A stretch of 6,935 bases of DNA from Chloroflexota bacterium (GTDB lineage: Bacteria; Chloroflexota; Dehalococcoidia; JACQGW01), in contig JACQGW010000134.1 of assembly GCA_016199325.1 (NCBI GenBank), forward strand, positions 1 through 6,935. Reading direction: 5' to 3'. Below, piece by piece: positions 1 through 6,626 of the stretch. Below the pieces are notes generated by a model. The model ran no database searches, was not told the origin of the DNA, and saw only the letters and a program-made list of their open reading frames with translations. The position numbers were made by a program, and so were the translations under genes. How positions within the stretch are numbered: the first letter of the stretch is position 1; each line of letters starts with the position of its first letter.

Positions 1-75
1 ATGCTGAGCCGCAGCGAAGCATCTCCCGGACGCTGCCGGTCCAGCCCGGGGAGATGCTTCGCTGCGGCTCAGCAT
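1..75. repeat. REP-like perfect inverted repeat (27-nt arms, 21-nt loop)
   Basis: The left arm (1-27) and right arm (49-75) are exact reverse complements around a 21-nt spacer. The spacer can itself form a small GGAC/GTCC stem (28-31 with 39-42). Each arm can also fold alone: ATGCT pairs with AGCAT around the 12-nt loop GAGCCGCAGCGA. The same 12-nt loop and the following CTCC recur in the repeat at 6744-6906. The right arm continues into GAC (76-78), which matches the outer end of the other copy. The true left end (GTC) probably lies just upstream of the window, so the element is slightly cut by the window edge. No transposase is present. It is most simply a non-autonomous, REP/BIME-type intergenic palindrome; it could also act as a terminator for an upstream gene, but no T-run follows. 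Confidence 0.88.
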
Positions 76-89
76 GACGGGGCTCCCCC

Positions 90-129
90 GAGTTCCTACG
101 AGCTCCTACGAGCTCCCACGACTCCCTAG
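90..129. repeat. Degenerate 10-bp tandem repeat upstream of the SIS gene
   Basis: Three consecutive decamers, GAGTTCCTAC (90-99), GAGCTCCTAC (100-109) and GAGCTCCCAC (110-119), differ by single transitions. A fourth, more decayed copy (GACTCCCTAG, 120-129) runs up to the Shine-Dalgarno. The array lies between the flanking palindrome and the SIS gene's ribosome binding site. A 10-bp period places each copy on the same helix face, but a protein-binding role is only a guess; replication slippage is equally plausible. Confidence 0.55.
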
Positions 130-130
130 C

Positions 131-135
131 AAGGA
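131..135 (+). promoter_or_regulatory. Shine-Dalgarno of the SIS gene
   Basis: AAGGA lies 9 nt before the ATG at 145. This supports that start over the in-frame ATGs at 157 and 169 (residues 5 and 9), which have no comparable purine tract at a suitable distance. Confidence 0.65.
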
Positions 136-144
136 CGTGCGTCC

Positions 145-1170
145 ATGAGTGACCTGATGCTCGCGGAAATGCGGGAGCAGCCGGGCGTGCTGCGGCGGGT
201 GCTGGACGGCGCACAGGGGGCCGTCCAGCGGCTTGCGGTGGCGGTCCGGCGCCGCGGCGTTCGGGTTGCCGTGCTTGCCGCTCGTGGGAGCTCGGACCAC
301 GCCGCCGTCTATGCCAAGTACGTGCTGGAGACGCGTAACGGCCTGCTGACGGCGCTGGCGGCGCCCTCGGTGGTCACGGTCTACCATCGGCCGCCGAGCT
401 TCGCCGGCGCCCTCGTCCTGGCGCTGTCGCAGTCCGGCCAGGCCCGGGACGTTTGCGCCGTCGTCGAGGCGGCGCGGGCCGACGGCGCGCTGACGGCGGC
501 GATCGTCAACGACACGCGGTCGCCGCTGGCGGCGGCGGCCGAGATCGTCGTGCCCCTCTCGGCGGGACCGGAGCGCGCAGTGCCGGCGACCAAGACGTAC
601 ACCGCCCAGCTCCTGGTGCTGGCCCTGCTCTCGACGGCGCTCGACGGCGATGGGGTGGACGAGCTGGCGAAGGTGCCCGACGCCGTCGAGGCGGCGCTGG
701 CGGTCGACGTCCGGGAGGTCGTCGGCGCTTTGCGCCCGATGGGGACCTGCGTGCTCCTGGGGAGGGGCTACAACCTCTGCACGGCGCTGGAGGTGGCCCT
801 CAAGCTGAAGGAGACCAGCTACGTCCTCGCCGAGCCCGCCTCGCCGGCCGACTTCCAGCACGGCCCGGTGGCGATTGTCGAGGAGGGCTTCCCCATCGTC
901 GTCTTCGCGCCCTCCGGCGAGGTGGCAGCCGGCCTGGCGCCACAGCTCGCCGACCTGCGGTCGCGTGGCGCCGACCTGACCATCTTCTCCGACGACGCCG
1001 CGCTGCTCGCGGCCGGCCGCCCCGTCCGGCTCCCCGTGGCGCTTCCCGAATGGCTGAGCCCGCTCCCGGCGACCGTGGCCGGCCAGCGCCTGGCCCACGA
1101 CCTGGCGGTCGCCCGTGGCCTCGACCCGTCCCGGCCGCGCGGACTGCGAAAGGTGACAGTTACGAGGTAG
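145..1170 (+). CDS. Double SIS-domain sugar-phosphate isomerase/deaminase (NagB-II/GlmD-like, GlmS isomerase half)
   Basis: This 341-residue cytoplasmic protein is probably an amino-sugar phosphate enzyme. It has two SIS domains (about residues 36-165 and 195-325) and no N-terminal Cys-type glutaminase domain, so it cannot use glutamine as GlmS does. Visible marks are GSS at 48-50; the phosphate-binding SQSG at 95-98; ATKTYTAQ at 148-155; GRGYN at 206-210; ALKLKETSY at 218-226; FQHGP at 237-241; and the closing PRGLRKVTVT. Aligned by eye to E. coli GlmS, K220, E223, H239 and K336 match K485, E488, H504 and K603, with E-to-H spacing of 16 in both. The GlmS Cys300 position is Arg47 and T352 is Ala100. 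The length and the 'PEWLSPLPATVAGQRLAHDLAVARG' type ending, seen here at residues 301-325, suit the COG2222 group, which includes the alternative glucosamine-6-phosphate deaminase NagB-II, GlmD and AgaS/FrlB. The sequence alone does not settle the substrate. No partner gene is visible in the window. Confidence 0.9.
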   Translation: MSDLMLAEMREQPGVLRRVLDGAQGAVQRLAVAVRRRGVRVAVLAARGSSDHAAVYAKYVLETRNGLLTALAAPSVVTVYHRPPSFAGALVLALSQSGQARDVCAVVEAARADGALTAAIVNDTRSPLAAAAEIVVPLSAGPERAVPATKTYTAQLLVLALLSTALDGDGVDELAKVPDAVEAALAVDVREVVGALRPMGTCVLLGRGYNLCTALEVALKLKETSYVLAEPASPADFQHGPVAIVEEGFPIVVFAPSGEVAAGLAPQLADLRSRGADLTIFSDDAALLAAGRPVRLPVALPEWLSPLPATVAGQRLAHDLAVARGLDPSRPRGLRKVTVTR

Positions 1171-1181
1171 TTCCTTGCTGT

Positions 1182-1258
1182 CCGGCAGCGAGAGACTTGG
1201 AGTCCCGGAGTCCCGGTTCCTTAAGGGACCGGGATTCCGGGACTCCAGATCCTGCCGG
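1182..1258. repeat. Near-perfect 52-nt palindrome with outer stem; possible terminator
   Basis: Positions 1197-1248 form a 24-bp stem around the loop TTAA (1221-1224). Twenty-one pairs are Watson-Crick. The other three (T1197/G1248, G1210/T1235, T1218/G1227) are G-U wobbles when read as plus-strand RNA. Outside a bulge, CCGGCAG (1182-1188) pairs again with CTGCCGG (1252-1258). Each arm contains the motif GGAGTCCCGG in tandem (left arm 1199-1216). It begins 11 nt after the SIS stop codon. No T-run follows, so it is not a canonical intrinsic terminator. It could still stop transcription or protect a 3' end, or it may be an intergenic repeat family distinct from the flanking one. Confidence 0.82.
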
Positions 1259-1336
1259 GCCTCGCTCATCGCTTGCAGAACGGAGCGGGCGGCCCCCGAG
1301 CCGCCCCTCCGACGGTCACCTGGCGCAAGGAAGAAC

Positions 1337-1371
1337 AACCAGAAACCAGAAACCACAAGCCAGAAACGAGG
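1337..1371. repeat. Heptanucleotide tandem repeat (AACCAGA)
   Basis: Five consecutive heptamers are visible: AACCAGA (1337-1343), AACCAGA (1344-1350), AACCACA (1351-1357), AGCCAGA (1358-1364) and a decayed AACGAGG (1365-1371). The plus strand is unusually A-rich here. It lies just upstream of the candidate promoter at 1384. Translated on either strand it gives low-complexity peptides (for example VSGLWFLVSG on the minus strand), so short ORFs covering it are probably artefacts. Its role is unknown. Confidence 0.7.
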
Positions 1372-1383
1372 TGAACGAGTACC

Positions 1384-1412
1384 TTGACAGGTAGTCCGGC
1401 GAGCGCGAGAAT
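1384..1412 (+). promoter_or_regulatory. Candidate sigma70-type promoter for the giant secreted protein
   Basis: A consensus -35 box TTGACA (1384-1389) is followed after exactly 17 nt by GAGAAT (1407-1412). The latter matches TATAAT at four of six positions, including the key A at position 2 and T at position 6. Transcription would begin near 1419, leaving a leader of roughly 90 nt before the ATG at 1512. A perfect TTGACA is notable in such GC-rich DNA, but the -10 is weak and no regulator site is recognised. Confidence 0.42.
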
Positions 1413-1449
1413 GCCTCCACTGTTGAGGCGGCCGGTCAGGCTGGCCGGC
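1413..1449 (+). other. Two small hairpins at the start of the presumed 5' leader
   Basis: GCCTC (1413-1417) pairs with GAGGC (1425-1429) around a 7-nt loop. GCCGGT (1431-1436) pairs with GCCGGC (1444-1449) around another 7-nt loop, with one G-U closing pair. Together they make a compact double hairpin near the predicted transcription start. They could stabilise the 5' end of the transcript or be chance folding of GC-rich DNA. I recognise no riboswitch. Confidence 0.35.
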
Positions 1450-1498
1450 GCGCGTCCGCTCTCGCAGTCCCGGCTTCGCCCGGGGATCGCCGTAGACC

Positions 1499-1503
1499 GG
1501 AGG
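1499..1503 (+). promoter_or_regulatory. Strong Shine-Dalgarno of the giant gene
   Basis: GGAGG lies 8 nt before the ATG at 1512 and fixes the start. The nearby ATG at 1504 is out of frame. The in-frame GTG at 1521 is less well placed and would remove three residues before the signal-peptide charge cluster. Confidence 0.75.
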
Positions 1504-1511
1504 ATGGATCG

Positions 1512-4500
1512 ATGGCAGGGGTGTCGCAGCGCTCGGTCCGCTTCATTCACTGGATTGTGCTCGTTGCCATCGTCGTCCTTCCCCTCTTCCCTGCGACGGG
1601 CGGCAGCGCGGGAAGCGCCGACCTGACCTTCTCCGCCCCGGCGAAGCTGACCAGTAGCGGCGGCCGCTGGCCCGCGCTTGCGGCCGAAGGCGGCACTTCG
1701 TGGAAGGTCCACGCCGCCTGGGTCGACGGCACCGCCGACCCGTCGCCATTGCGGTACAACGTGTGGAACGGATCGAGCTGGGAAGCCGTTCAGACGATTA
1801 CGACGACGGCCGCGAGCACCCGACCGGCGATTGCCGTCGAGAACACCGGGTCGGGCATTCAGGCGACTGTCGCCTGGCTGGCCGGCGGCGAGATCTGGTA
1901 TGCCCGGGGGAGCGGCGGCAGTTGGTCGGCGCCGGTCCGGGTCTCCAGCGGCGGCGCGACGTCGGCGCCGGCCCTCGCCGTGGACCGGGACGGCAACGTC
2001 CACGTCGCCTGGGTCGGCTCGTCCGGTGGGACGCAGAACCTCTCCTATCGCTCGGTTCTCACCGGCACCCTCCAGTCGATCGAGACCGTCGGCACCGGCG
2101 TGGCGACCGATCCCCCCGCGCTCGCGGCCGATTCGGCAGGCACCATCCACGTTGCCTGGGCCAGCAGCAGCCGGGACATCTTCTATCGGAGCCGCACGAC
2201 GGCAACGGTTTGGTCGACCGCGCAGAACCTCTCCAACAACGCCGGCAGCTATTCGGCGTTTCCGGCGCTGGCGGCCGGCGAGAAGCAGGATGGCTCGCCC
2301 GTGCTGGCGCTGGTCTGGATCGACAACGCGCCCGGCTACTGGTCGGTCTTTCTCCAGACGCGCAGCGCGGGCGCCTGGCAGAGCGCCATTAACGTTTCGG
2401 GCGATACCCGGCAGTTGACGCAGCCGGCGGTCTCGGTCAGCCGCATCGGCGAGCGGGTGAGCGTCGTCTGGAGTCGGGGGAGCTACTTCGACAGCGAGGT
2501 GCTCTTCAAGAGCTTCCTGGCGGGCGTTTCCTCGCTGACGCTCAACGTCTCGAACCAGACGGGGGACTCGTCGGCGCCGGCCGTCGCCGTGATCTCGGAC
2601 CAGCAGTGGCTGGTGGCCTGGAACGACAACAGCAACACGACGTCGTACGACGTCTGGTACACCTCTGGTGGGCAGGCGCCGCTGGCGACGGTCACCTCGA
2701 CGCCTACGCTGGCGCCCTGGATCACGCCGCCGCCGACGTCCACGCCGACGCCAATGCTCGTCACCGACATCGCGCCGGCGCTCATCACGCCCACGCTCGG
2801 CTTCACGCTGGCGGTGGACGCCAACCCGCTCTTCGTCTGGACGATGGTCACCGGGACGGTCAGCTACAAGCTCGAGCTGGATACGTCCAGCAGCTTCAGC
2901 AATCCAGGTACGGCCTCCTACCGGACGCTCCTGACCCGGAACGTGAACGCGACGCTGCCCCAGACGCTGGCGCTGCCGATCGGGCCGACGGCGGCGACCT
3001 GGTACTGGCGCGTGACGCCGCTGGACGGCCGCGGCCGCAAAGGCACCAGCTCGACCGTCGGGTCGTTCGTCGTGCCGGCCGCCTCGGCGCCGGCGCCTCT
3101 GTTCCCGCTTGGGCCCCAGGACCCCGGCACCGGCGGTCTGTTCGGCGTGCCCACCGACCCTATCACAATGACCTGGACTGCCGTTGCCGGCGCCAGCCGG
3201 TACGTCGTCGAGGTGACCGACGTCCTGACGGTGCCTCAGAACTTCAAGTCCGACGGCAGCTTCCGGTCGACGGTGTTCACGGCGGCGACGACCAGCCTCA
3301 TGCTCAACGCTTTGCAGACGGAATCGCTCGGCCAGGTGCTCGCCGAGGGGCGGCCGTACTACTGGCACGTTGCCGGCCTGGCCGACGACGGCACGAATCT
3401 CGGGTACAGCGGCGCCGCCGGCCCCTTCAAGAAGCGCTGGTCGCCGCCCGGACTCGAGCGGCCGAATGACCCGAAATTCGGGGACTACGCCCAGGAAGAG
3501 AAGCTGTTCGACATTACGCTGAACTGGCAGGGGGTGCCGGGCGCTCAGGCGTATGAGCTGGGGATCTACCACTACGACGAGTTCCCGGTGGCAACCGGGG
3601 CGCCGGTGTACGCGGCAACCGTCGTCGCGGGCACGAGCCACACGGTCAAGAACCGGTTCGCCGACGACGAATACGCCTGGCGGGTCCGCGCGCTCGACAA
3701 GAACGGCGCCGCCGGCCCCTGGAGCGAGGCGAACTACTTCAAGAAGGCGTGGTACGACGCCGACTGGATCAGCGGCGCGGGGCTGTTCGGCCCGCGCGAC
3801 GGCCAGATGTCCTATCCGCTCCTGAGCTGGAAGTCGCTCCCGTTCGTCTCGCGCTACGAGGTCGCCCTCGTCAACGACCAGCCGGCCGAGCTGGACGTTC
3901 CCTACCGCGTCGACGTGATCAAACGGGTGCAGGGCACCCAGTTCATGCCGGCCCGCAGCGATGGCCCCTCGGCGATGCTCGGGCAGTGGGACGACGCTTC
4001 CGAGCCACAGAACTTCTCCTGGCGAGTCCGGCCGGTGTTCGACAACCTCGTCGGGGAATCGTTCTTCGGTCCGCCGGCCTTCCAGGGATTCCAGGCGTTT
4101 ACGGCCGTGACCAGCACGCTCGATCCCTGCGCAACTGCCAATCGAACCGCGCCACCCCTTTCATTTGTGAACCCGATCACCGGCACCATGCCGTATCCGC
4201 TCACGGTTCCTGACCGCGGCCGAATGGGGCCGGGTCCCGACCTGACCACCACCGTCGGCACTCGGACCTTCGTCGGCACGCCGCCGGTGCTCTCCTGGTA
4301 TCCATCGTCCCAGGTGGGGCATCGGTCAAAAGGGGACTCGTACTATCGCGTCTGGATCAGCTACGACGACCAGATGAGCAACCTCGTCGACCCCAACGTG
4401 GCCATTGCCGATGCTACGAGCTTCGACACCTTCTATCCTGTCATGCCCCTGGTCGATCCGCCCATCGCCCTGAGGGACAGCAACGCCGGCACCGGCTACT

Positions 4501-6626
4501 GGGTCGAGGTCGCCACGGTCTGCGACGACCTGACGAGCGTGCCCATCAGCACCACGTCGAGCCACCACTTCCGTTTCAACCAGGTGACCCCGGACAAGCC
4601 GACGCTGACGGCCCCGGAGGCGTACGCGACGGTGAGCGGCGCGCCGACGTTCGTCTGGGAGCCGCTCACGAAGACCGACACCCGCAACGACGGCACCTAC
4701 TACTACCCGACCTGGTACTATCGGGTCCAGGTCAGCTCCGACTACCGCTTCCAGTCCGACGTCATCGAGGAGCAGACCAACGCCGTCACGCTCACCCTCT
4801 CGACGTTCAACAAGCCCGACGGCGTCTACTACTGGCGCGTCTGCGCCATCGCCTTCGGTACCGGCGGGAAGTGCGACGACACGCTGACGAACCGCCGCCA
4901 GTGGAGCGACCCGCGCGTCTTCTTCGCCATCACCGGCTTCGGCGGCGGCTTCGAGACCGCCGTGCCGGTCTCGCCGACGAATGCCAGCGTGCTGCCCAAC
5001 CCGCTGCTCATCTGGCGCCCGCCCTCGGCCAGCCCGTTCACGTACGACGTCCAGGTCAGCCGCTCGCCTAACTTCAATGCGACCGACATCGTCGACTCTA
5101 TCGAGAACACCGACAAGCCGGCGTTCCACACGGCCGCGTTTGCCTACCCATTGGGAACCTACTACTGGCGCGTCCGGGCGAGGAACGCCCGCGGCTCGGC
5201 CGGCGCCTGGTCGGACCTGGAGTGGGGCGTCAAGACCTTTACCGTAACGATCCCGGCACCGCAGAACCTCGCCGTCCACACGGCGCGCAACGGAAGCCCG
5301 CTCGTCGATACGACGATCATCACCGACGTGGCGGCTATTGCGGCGACGACCGGCATCACCGTCAATCCGCCCGCCGACGGGTTCTTTCTGAGCTGGGACG
5401 CCGTCGCCGGCGCCTTCGGCTACCAGGTGGAGATCGCCGAGACGCCGGGGTTCACCTCGACCGTCGAGGTGGCCAGGACGCGCGGGACCGCTCTGGCGCC
5501 GACGATGCGCGACGCCAATCCGCCCTACGTCGAGTTTCAACGGTACTACTGGCGAGTGAAGCCGCTTGATCGCTTCGGCAACGCGGGCGAGGCGAGCGCG
5601 ACGGGCACGTTCATCCCGGACCCGCCCATCGAGGCGCCGGCCGAGGAGACGCCCACTGCGACGCCAACCCCGACGCCGACGAGCACGGCGACGGCAACCG
5701 CCGCCGTTCAGCAGGCGCCAACGGCCACGAGCACGCCGACGCCAACCCCGACGCCGACGCCGGTGCCGCCGACGGCGACGGGCACGCCAACGCCGGTGCC
5801 GCCCACGGCGACGGCCATCCCGTCGCCGACGAGCACGCCGACGCCGGTGCCGGCCCAGGGCGCCACGCTGCCCACGCCGGCGCCGACGGCGGCCACAGTG
5901 CCGAGCACGGCCGTGCCGCCGTCGACGCCGGTCCCGCCCACGGCGACGACCTCACCCGCCCCGGTCTCGGCGACGCCGACGTCCGTCCCGAGCGCGCCAG
6001 CGCCGGGCGCGGTGCCGCCGACCCAGACGGCCACCCCGTCGCCGGCAGCGCCGGCTCAAGCAACCGCGACGCCCACCCCGGGGTCGGCGTCCGTTCCGAC
6101 GACGGCTACCCGGACGCCGACTGCCGCGCCCTCCGGGGGCGAGACGGCGCTCGTCGAGGGGATCATCCAGCCCGGCCACCAGGTCCAGTTGCCGTCGAGC
6201 GACAACCGGCTCCTGCTCGACGTCCCGGCCAGCGCCGTGGACCGCCCCGTCCGCGTTCGGGTGGTGTCGCTGAACACGGTCGGCGTGCTGGAGAGAACGG
6301 CCGCCCGCAGCATGGCCGGATTCCACGCCAGCGTCGAAGTCGTCGACCTGGCCACCGGCCAGTCGATGGGCCGGCTCGCGCAGCCACTCCGGCTGACGGT
6401 CCGGTACGACACGCAGGACGTCGGCAACGTTCTGGAGCGGTCGCTGACCTTCGTCCGCTGGGACGGCACCGCCTGGGTGGCCGACGTGCCGACGCGCCTC
6501 GATGCGGCCTCGCACCGAGCCGAAGCCGAGATCGCCCAGCCTGGCCGGTATGCCCTCCTCGGCCGCACAGCCTACCGCCAGTATCTCGCATCCATCGTGC
6601 GGACGCTGAACGCCGGCGGCTGGTGA
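1512..6626 (+). CDS. Giant secreted modular protein: seven-bladed propeller, about eight Ig/Fn3-like domains, Thr-Pro linker, ZU5-like C-terminal domain
   Basis: This 1704-residue exported protein is of unknown function. Residues 1-36 are a Sec signal peptide: a basic start, a hydrophobic core at about 15-26, and probable cleavage after GSA at 34-36. Residues 37-392 carry seven repeats of a PALAVDxxGxxHVAWV-type strand pair near 54, 105, 153, 202, 251, 305 and 357, which predicts a seven-bladed BNR/sialidase-like propeller. After a short Thr/Pro hinge (394-416) come about eight Ig/Fn3-like modules: roughly 422-522, 525-642, 644-747, 753-865, 873-1024, 1026-1140, 1144-1246 and 1249-1368. Most have a Trp strand followed by a YxVxV strand and later YYWRV. 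Residues 1372-1541 are a Thr/Pro/Ala/Ser linker. Residues 1543-1684 form a beta-sandwich resembling ZU5-type domains, ending in GRYALLGR. The tail (1686-1704) has YLASIVR and no LPXTG or membrane anchor. The only four cysteines are C873, C1004, C1111 and C1121. No catalytic motif is evident. The repeated modules suggest binding or a structural role outside the cell, but this is inferred. The promoter and ribosome binding site suggest it is transcribed on its own. Confidence 0.93.
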   Translation: MAGVSQRSVRFIHWIVLVAIVVLPLFPATGGSAGSADLTFSAPAKLTSSGGRWPALAAEGGTSWKVHAAWVDGTADPSPLRYNVWNGSSWEAVQTITTTAASTRPAIAVENTGSGIQATVAWLAGGEIWYARGSGGSWSAPVRVSSGGATSAPALAVDRDGNVHVAWVGSSGGTQNLSYRSVLTGTLQSIETVGTGVATDPPALAADSAGTIHVAWASSSRDIFYRSRTTATVWSTAQNLSNNAGSYSAFPALAAGEKQDGSPVLALVWIDNAPGYWSVFLQTRSAGAWQSAINVSGDTRQLTQPAVSVSRIGERVSVVWSRGSYFDSEVLFKSFLAGVSSLTLNVSNQTGDSSAPAVAVISDQQWLVAWNDNSNTTSYDVWYTSGGQAPLATVTSTPTLAPWITPPPTSTPTPMLVTDIAPALITPTLGFTLAVDANPLFVWTMVTGTVSYKLELDTSSSFSNPGTASYRTLLTRNVNATLPQTLALPIGPTAATWYWRVTPLDGRGRKGTSSTVGSFVVPAASAPAPLFPLGPQDPGTGGLFGVPTDPITMTWTAVAGASRYVVEVTDVLTVPQNFKSDGSFRSTVFTAATTSLMLNALQTESLGQVLAEGRPYYWHVAGLADDGTNLGYSGAAGPFKKRWSPPGLERPNDPKFGDYAQEEKLFDITLNWQGVPGAQAYELGIYHYDEFPVATGAPVYAATVVAGTSHTVKNRFADDEYAWRVRALDKNGAAGPWSEANYFKKAWYDADWISGAGLFGPRDGQMSYPLLSWKSLPFVSRYEVALVNDQPAELDVPYRVDVIKRVQGTQFMPARSDGPSAMLGQWDDASEPQNFSWRVRPVFDNLVGESFFGPPAFQGFQAFTAVTSTLDPCATANRTAPPLSFVNPITGTMPYPLTVPDRGRMGPGPDLTTTVGTRTFVGTPPVLSWYPSSQVGHRSKGDSYYRVWISYDDQMSNLVDPNVAIADATSFDTFYPVMPLVDPPIALRDSNAGTGYWVEVATVCDDLTSVPISTTSSHHFRFNQVTPDKPTLTAPEAYATVSGAPTFVWEPLTKTDTRNDGTYYYPTWYYRVQVSSDYRFQSDVIEEQTNAVTLTLSTFNKPDGVYYWRVCAIAFGTGGKCDDTLTNRRQWSDPRVFFAITGFGGGFETAVPVSPTNASVLPNPLLIWRPPSASPFTYDVQVSRSPNFNATDIVDSIENTDKPAFHTAAFAYPLGTYYWRVRARNARGSAGAWSDLEWGVKTFTVTIPAPQNLAVHTARNGSPLVDTTIITDVAAIAATTGITVNPPADGFFLSWDAVAGAFGYQVEIAETPGFTSTVEVARTRGTALAPTMRDANPPYVEFQRYYWRVKPLDRFGNAGEASATGTFIPDPPIEAPAEETPTATPTPTPTSTATATAAVQQAPTATSTPTPTPTPTPVPPTATGTPTPVPPTATAIPSPTSTPTPVPAQGATLPTPAPTAATVPSTAVPPSTPVPPTATTSPAPVSATPTSVPSAPAPGAVPPTQTATPSPAAPAQATATPTPGSASVPTTATRTPTAAPSGGETALVEGIIQPGHQVQLPSSDNRLLLDVPASAVDRPVRVRVVSLNTVGVLERTAARSMAGFHASVEVVDLATGQSMGRLAQPLRLTVRYDTQDVGNVLERSLTFVRWDGTAWVADVPTRLDAASHRAEAEIAQPGRYALLGRTAYRQYLASIVRTLNAGGW
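5625..6134 (+). repeat. Low-complexity Thr-Pro linker coding repeat within the giant gene
   Basis: This in-frame stretch encodes residues 1372-1541, almost only Thr, Pro, Ala, Ser and Val. DNA-level duplications are visible. A 22-nt segment at 5660-5681 recurs exactly at 5738-5759. A 33-nt unit encoding TPTPVPPTATx is tandemly duplicated (5751-5783 and 5784-5816; residues 1414-1424 and 1425-1435). Such linkers are typically extended and often O-glycosylated, here separating the Ig-like stalk from the C-terminal domain. The length is likely to vary between strains through slippage. Confidence 0.85.

Larger units (their letters stand above)
1171..1511. other. 341-nt intergenic region between the two genes
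   Basis: I see no credible gene here. Short open frames exist on both strands, but they consist of translated palindrome and heptamer repeat with no coding signature. The gap holds, in order, a large palindrome beginning shortly after the SIS stop, a GC-rich unassigned stretch (about 1259-1330), an A-rich heptamer repeat, a candidate promoter, two small hairpins, and the Shine-Dalgarno of the giant gene. The A-rich patch around 1330-1370 stands out against the GC-rich surroundings. Confidence 0.75.

Noticed and set aside
106..1356. A 416-codon minus-strand open frame opposite the SIS gene
   Set aside because: The plus strand encodes a recognisable SIS protein with conserved catalytic residues. 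The antisense frame is low-complexity and includes translated palindrome sequence.
1337..1371. CRISPR-like short repeats
   Set aside because: The heptamers are contiguous with no spacers and far too short for CRISPR repeats.
1614..2687. Active sialidase in the propeller region
   Set aside because: The repeats suggest a propeller, but I could not see the Asp-box series, arginine triad or other catalytic residues of sialidases.
1266..3641. A 791-codon open frame on the minus strand antisense to the giant gene
   Set aside because: It is rich in Arg, Gly and Pro with no domain logic, runs opposite a clearly structured protein, and is expected from GC-rich codon third positions.
4326..5540. A 404-codon minus-strand open frame
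   Set aside because: It has an Arg/Val/Asp-rich shadow composition, with no ribosome binding site or recognisable motif, opposite Ig-like modules with clear YYWRV repeats.
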